Shown one piece after another: positions 58,441 through 64,000 of a DNA stretch of 64,000 nucleotides (the first letter of the stretch is position 1; the number at the start of each line of letters is the position of its first letter). The DNA comes from Albula goreensis (lineage: Eukaryota > Chordata > Actinopteri > Albuliformes > Albulidae). The stretch lies in the NCBI GenBank assembly GCA_022829145.1, contig CM040743.1:35381841-35445840 (forward strand). The letters run 5' to 3'. A program made the translations under genes and the position numbers. The notes beneath the pieces are model-generated. The model saw only the letters and a list, made by a program, of their open reading frames with translations. It ran no database searches and had not been told where the DNA came from.

Positions 58441-61400
58441 TCTAAGGCAACACTCCCCTGAGGGCCACAGAAATTAATATTTTCCCCATGGGAACATCAA
58501 TTTGATATAACCATTTTATTGCATGCCAGTTCTCCTTATACAATATATAAAGCCCTCGGAATATAAAAAAGACTGCAAATATTTGAACAGGCGCTCTGTC
58601 GACCCCATGACAGTCCTATTCACTGATCAAAACAGCTGGTTAAAGGAGAGACGGGCAGTATCTGTGTGTTTTAGTAACTGTCTACAACCAGAAGCACATC
58701 TTTTCCCCTGTGTAATTAAGATCACCCTGCCTCTGCCATGGAATGGCAGCCAGGACTGACTAATTAGATCTGCTACATTCATACAACAACAACAAAAAAA
58801 ATGATGTATGGTAAAAATAACACCAATTTCTGTGTGTGTTTTTTTAATGCAGAAATATTGCAAATTAAACAGCGGGAGACAGGTCTTCACCAATTGCAGT
58901 AATTAAAAAAGAACAGTTCACCAAGCAGGGCTCGGTAAGGCCTCTGCTTTGAATTCAATTTCCTTGTATTTTATGCACGATTTTCTTTTTGGAGAGCGAC
59001 TCCTTTCCGTCACAGTTCAGTATGCATGCCGATGCGTGCTAACAAATCCAAATCTAAGTCAGTCAACGTTACTTCACCGTTTTGTGTACAAGCAGGTTGT
59101 CCTGCAATTTTCTGGTTATGCATATTAGACCAATGACCTTCTTGTTCAACTACTTACAGGACAGTTGGAACTTTTTACCAGAGAAAATGTACAAAAAATC
59201 TCAAATACTCACAGAATTTGAGAATTTTACATTTGTATGGATTATATCCAAAACTGTTCCTTTGAAAACATAAAGGTAAAATCAAGTGTTACATTTTTTT
59301 ATCCATAACCGCGGTTCACTGTGAATAATATACAAGCAGACTTCATTATTTTCACAAAATGACTCAATATTGTTCTGTAGCATACTGTCAAAATGTGACT
59401 CCTACCCCCTAGTGTTTTATTCACACTCTCCTGGCCAAGGAAAGGCGCCCCCACCCTTCCTCTCCCTTTCACTACTATTTTGCATTCCCGTCTCCCCAGG
59501 GCCACTCCACGAAACCACCCCAGGCCTTGTTTTCCGCACCACAGCCGTCCCATAATAAAGTCTCCTGCATGGCACTGCCGCCTCACAGCCTGAGAGCTTT
59601 TGGTTTGAGAACTTCTGTCAGAGAAACAATAAAATTAAGATTCATGTGGTGGGTGGGGTGGGGTGTTGGTGGTGGTGGTGGGTGGGGGGGGGCGGTTAAG
59701 TTAACTTCTAGGCAAAGTACACCGAAAACAGCCAAAAAATAAGCACCTTTGATTTTTGAAGCAAACAACTGCTGTTATCACCTTACTGGAGCTGCTGTTG
59801 TCTCCCTTGTTACTGGACCACTCACATTTCTTTATCCAAACATCTGCATACAAACAGAAGGATCTAAGACTTCATAGCCGTACACTATCGTGCACATTTC
59901 TGCTGGTAACCTGCTGTATTGCTCATTAGTCCAGCAGCCTCTTAACTCTGTAAAGAAGACTCTTCATAGCCCGTGGTCTTCATTGTCATTGAATTGTTTC
60001 CTTTGAGGAGTAATCAATAAACCTGTCTATATCATGTCAACAACAGAGTAAATTTCCCACATTAACTTGCTTTTTCTTACTGTAACTTTATTCTCCAATA
60101 TTTGTTTTTGGAAATTTGAGAAAATGGCATTGAATTTGCTTTTAATAAATATTTTAGTTTTTGCATCTTACAGTTTTACAATAACCTATGTTACGATAGT
60201 TTTCAAAGTTTAAGCAACTGTACACAGCAGAGTGCTCAATTTCACGTAAGCAGACAGTGGCAGTCAAATGGCTATTACAGTAGCATTCAAAAATGCTACA
60301 AAATCAGCTTTGCCCTACCTGACACAGATAACATACAGCTTGACCAGGTATCAGTCTTATCTCACAACTCTTCCTGCTGTACAACTTTGATTTTAAACAC
60401 TCAGAAACAGTCAGAGGGTTTAAAACAGCTATTCCACATTTCACTGAGAGACTAATTGGAATTTCCATATACCATAATACCACTATATACAATCCATAGT
60501 TAATGTTTTTCATTACAGGTGGTCCTATAGATTGAAATATTTTGTTGTACTGTTTCCATGAATGAAATGTTGTAAGGTGTGTGGGGATACATATTTTGAC
60601 ATATGTTCCTATGATATGTATGACATCAATAAGTATACTACTTATGGCAGTAAATCCATAAAGGGAATATAAATGTTAAACAAAACTTTTACTTTCAACA
60701 GAGAAAGCTTGCTCCCCTGTGATTGTTCTTGCTGAGTTAATATCTGAAATAATTTTGACTGTACTTTCCACTTACCACTTTAATTTTGCTCCTGTTCAAA
60801 ACAGAGATCTGAATAATACATATAGATTGTTGCTACGTCTCAAAATAGCTCCTTTGTCATTGGTGCTTTTGTATGGAGTGACTGACTTAACAGATTAAAA
60901 TGACTGTTGGAGTGGTTCACAATATTTATAGTCTTCTGTGCCGTAAATACAGCAAAACACTATTTATATTTTGCTTCAGATTTTTCCAAGTGACTTCCCC
61001 ACCTTTGCTTTCAGATGTATTCTTAAGAAGTAAGACAGCCATCACAATAGCTGGATAAAAGAATGCCATTCATCTGAAAATATTCTCATACAAATTACAG
61101 TGTAGCTGTAGCCATGAGCACCACAAAAGCAAAATATTTTGTATTGTGTCATTTAATAGCCCGAAAATCAAAATCATCCCTGAATCCTTAATATAGGGAA
61201 TATGGAGCGGTATGTCAGTCTAGAGCTTATTATTACCTAGCATGATTTTAAAGTTCGATCTCTCTCAAAAGGTAGTACACAGTTTTAGTATGGATTAATT
61301 AGTATAGTATGTATGTTCATAATCCATTCACAAATAAAAGATACATAAGATATATGTTATATAGATATATAACAGCCTCATGACAGACTATTTTGAAATT

Positions 61401-61850
61401 ATTGTTGTATTATAGTTATATTTCCAAATTACAGCATCATTGGTATATGGATACTATCACAACATATTCTGCATATTTTTTTGTGTCATAATTACCAAAT
61501 GTCAGTTCCCCTGGTATTGGCAGTGTATGATTGCATTTTTGCCAAGACCAGGTCTGTGGAGGATTTCTCAGATCCTACAGATGTGTTGAAATACCACTGT
61601 ACATGTGCTGTATTAGAACCAATCCATGTGCCCAAATAACCAATCCCACCCTCATTTCTCCTCCCAACCAAAGATATTTAAATCACACAGACTGGTGACA
61701 TCAGCATTTGCTTGTTGCATAATCAAAAAGGGCACAGTTGGTTTTCCCAAAGAAACAAATCCTCAGAAGTAGTACTGATAGCCGAGCAATTTAACCTTCT
61801 GATTTATATTGTTTTCTTCCTTTTCTTGTTTTCTCCCCCTTTCAATCAGA
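58441..61850. other. Non-coding stretch with a G-rich tract
   Basis: No gene is recognised in 3.4 kb. A G-rich tract at 59,646-59,695 has many runs of three to eight G and could form a G-quadruplex. Moderate-complexity sequence at 58,510-58,780 and 58,900-59,060 may be regulatory. Confidence 0.38.
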
Positions 61851-62230
61851 CCACAGGATCACTTCAACATATAAATATATGAAAAATGAGGTGAAGCGCT
61901 GTAATGAGGGGGTCACAGGGTTATTAGAGACTGGTTTGGTTGGCACTGATTACCCTTGGAGACGAGCAGCAGAGCCGGTTACCCAGACAGTGCTCGCCGG
62001 TAGCCGCAGCTTCATTACGGCGGCTCGGCTGTATCGCGGCTCTTCCCTAATCACCGTGTTAATGAACTGGCCTCGACAAGAGTGCAGTCACTCAGAGAAC
62101 AGGGCTAAGGTGAGCACTCTGCCTTCTGATTCCCAACAAGGGGATGATGATGATTACAGAGAAAGACAGAAATGAGAAGAGGGCTGTGCAAGGAGGCAGC
62201 TTGGCCTGAATTTCATCAGACACGAAGGAA
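61851..62230. promoter_or_regulatory. GC-richer candidate conserved element
   Basis: About 300 bp of CpG-bearing, even-complexity sequence (AGTGCTCGCCGGTAGCCGCA near 61,988, TCATTACGGCGGCTCGGCTG near 62,011, GTTAATGAACTGG near 62,058) stands out from the very AT-rich flanks. A 98-codon frame crosses it but has no recognisable domain. A regulatory element or non-coding exon is possible. Confidence 0.3.
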
Positions 62231-64000
62231 CTGACTGAGCAGCGCAATCTCGGCTACATGCATTCTCGTTATAGTTGTTGTACAGAACAGTACAATGTGT
62301 TGCCGTGTACCTTCCTGTGTGCAAAATAACTGGGTTACACTGTGCATGAATTCATTGCATCTATATTAGGATTGGGAATGAGTAATCGATTACAGAATAC
62401 CTATAAGAGCCTCCATTGATCAACTACTAAAACTAATGCTTGGTTATGGGTAATTTACATTTTAATTGGGCCATACATTATTTCGGTCTGTTTCATGAAA
62501 CCTCAGCCATGGAGGTAATGTATTATCAAGCAACAAAAACACAATTGCTTTGGCTAGGATTGTACGTCGTCCAAGTAGTGAGGAGCAGTTGGAAAAATAT
62601 TGCTTTGGAAAACCTTAATATATATTAACAACGTATCATTTGTAATATAAATTCAAAATGAGTCTCTTCTAATTAAAAAAAATGTATATATTGTGAGAAT
62701 TCAGGATAACTAGCAAGATATCATGGCTAACATATTTTCTTGTGACAAAATGTGCTTTGACAAAATTTTTGCTGTGATAAAGTTGTATTGACAGCAACAG
62801 ACACAAATTAATTACATTTGCTTTTAGCTTATTCAATAAATAGGTTGGTACACAAATCTAATATGATTAAATGATGGAAACAGGCATTACATTTTTTCTT
62901 AGAATTTGGGTTTTTTTGGGGGATTTTACTTCATCCAATTCTAAAGTCTCCTTTAGAGGTTTTAGTTCATCCTTGATTGCCTGATCTGCTACACTGGAAT
63001 TTCCAGTTGGAAATTTTTGTCTGGACACCTTTACTCATGGCTATCACTGCCAAGGGGCCTGTCCACTAGTGTGTCAGTTTCACCATCTCATTTGAATGGC
63101 TCGTCCTATAGCACATGTTATCCATTTACCCACACCACAACAGAGTGTTTATTCCATGTGCCCAAAGAGAGGAATGTTGCCTTCCGCCTTCCGCCTTCCA
63201 GCAACCACCTCCAGCGAGGATCTTAGGTTTCCAGGCCTCCCTTCCAAGTACAAACCAGGCTCAGTTCCACTTAGCTTCCGCCACTTGGCAAAAGAAAACT
63301 GCAGAAGCCTAGCTGTTGGAGGCACAACCATGTTAGGAGCACAAAAGCAGTTTTTACATAATTAAAGGAGACATGATGTTCAAAACATAGGGTCAAGGGG
63401 AGGGGGTTGTTGGGAGGTATTTGGGCTGATGGGTGCAAAAAGTGGATACAGAGTTCCTTCCTGCATTAACTAAGTTAGTTGTGTCCAGCTGTGGCTAAGG
63501 GAATTTGTTTTTGAAAAAAGGATGTATTTCCCTCACGGGCTATTTACAGCAGTTTATATTGCTTACATTTTTGTTATTATGTTACATTATCCATTATACA
63601 CCTGTCATTTACTCGTGCAGGGCTACAATAACAGTGCCCTTATTGGTATTTGAACCATATTTATGAGCATAACACTGCCAGCAATGATGTGATGTGGACA
63701 GAATAAATGCTGTTTCATTCCAAACCTAAAAGGCTTTGATTCAGTAACAAAAAAAATGGTTAATTAAAATATGAACGAGTTTCAGTGTTACAGAATGTGC
63801 ATTTTGTCACGGTTCATGGCTGATTTGATGTGCTGTTTGTTTTGGTTTGTCTTCAGATCATTCCAGTAATTTTTTATCAGTTTCAGGGACCATAATGATG
63901 TCTGCCATCAGAAGAAATGATAGAGGGATGATATCCTTTCTAGAGAGAAAGAGAGAGTGAGGTGTGCTTTTCTCTGAGCTGTACTTCACCTGTGCAGTAC
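62231..64000. other. AT-rich non-coding stretch
   Basis: No gene or mobile element is recognised. A short CTTCCGC tandem repeat lies at about 63,180-63,198. Overlapping frames at 63,017-63,365 lack domains. Confidence 0.4.

Overview
This window looks like AT-rich, gene-poor DNA from a ray-finned fish, most likely a teleost. The evidence is its set of repeats: a chromodomain Ty3/gypsy element of the Tf1/sushi type, an L2-type LINE whose 3' tail matches the tail shared by fish L2 elements and V-SINE-like tRNA SINEs, several such SINEs, a hAT remnant and long (TG)n, (TC)n, (AT)n and (TATC)n microsatellites. I cannot name the species or the locus. I found no host protein-coding exon, rRNA, functional tRNA gene or CRISPR array that I can defend. 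Most open frames are short, AT-rich or simple-sequence frames with no recognisable domain.

Layout. 1-17.2 kb is mostly single-copy sequence with candidate regulatory stretches (1.33-1.56, 3.07-3.31, 8.33-8.64 and 11.9-12.96 kb), microsatellites, a short local duplication (7.27-8.04 kb) and a long inverted repeat (14.87-15.08 kb). 17.2-24 kb carries two tRNA-derived SINEs, two copies of an interspersed fish repeat and the C-terminal end of a hAT transposase. 24-38.9 kb is again mostly single-copy, with CpG-richer or conserved-looking blocks at 27.99-28.26 and 30.44-31.0 kb. 38,951-44,377 is a Ty3/gypsy chromovirus on the minus strand, with nearly identical LTRs and a 5-bp target duplication. 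45-53.6 kb holds three SINE-type insertions, a probable DNA-transposon-derived repeat and a microsatellite cluster. 56.25-57.91 kb is a 5'-truncated L2 LINE on the minus strand. The remainder to 64 kb has no recognisable gene.

Functional reading. The coding capacity here belongs to mobile elements. The unique sequence has homeodomain-type TAATTA clusters, PBX/MEIS-like sites and moderate-GC islands in AT-rich surroundings. That resembles the gene deserts around developmental regulators, but this is inference from composition and motifs only. I see no new multi-gene system. The most distinctive observations are in the Ty3/gypsy element: a tRNA-like segment with A- and B-box matches near the U5 end of both LTRs, and an 11-nt complementarity between the predicted RNA 5' end and the sequence next to the 5' LTR, as expected for Tf1/sushi self-priming.
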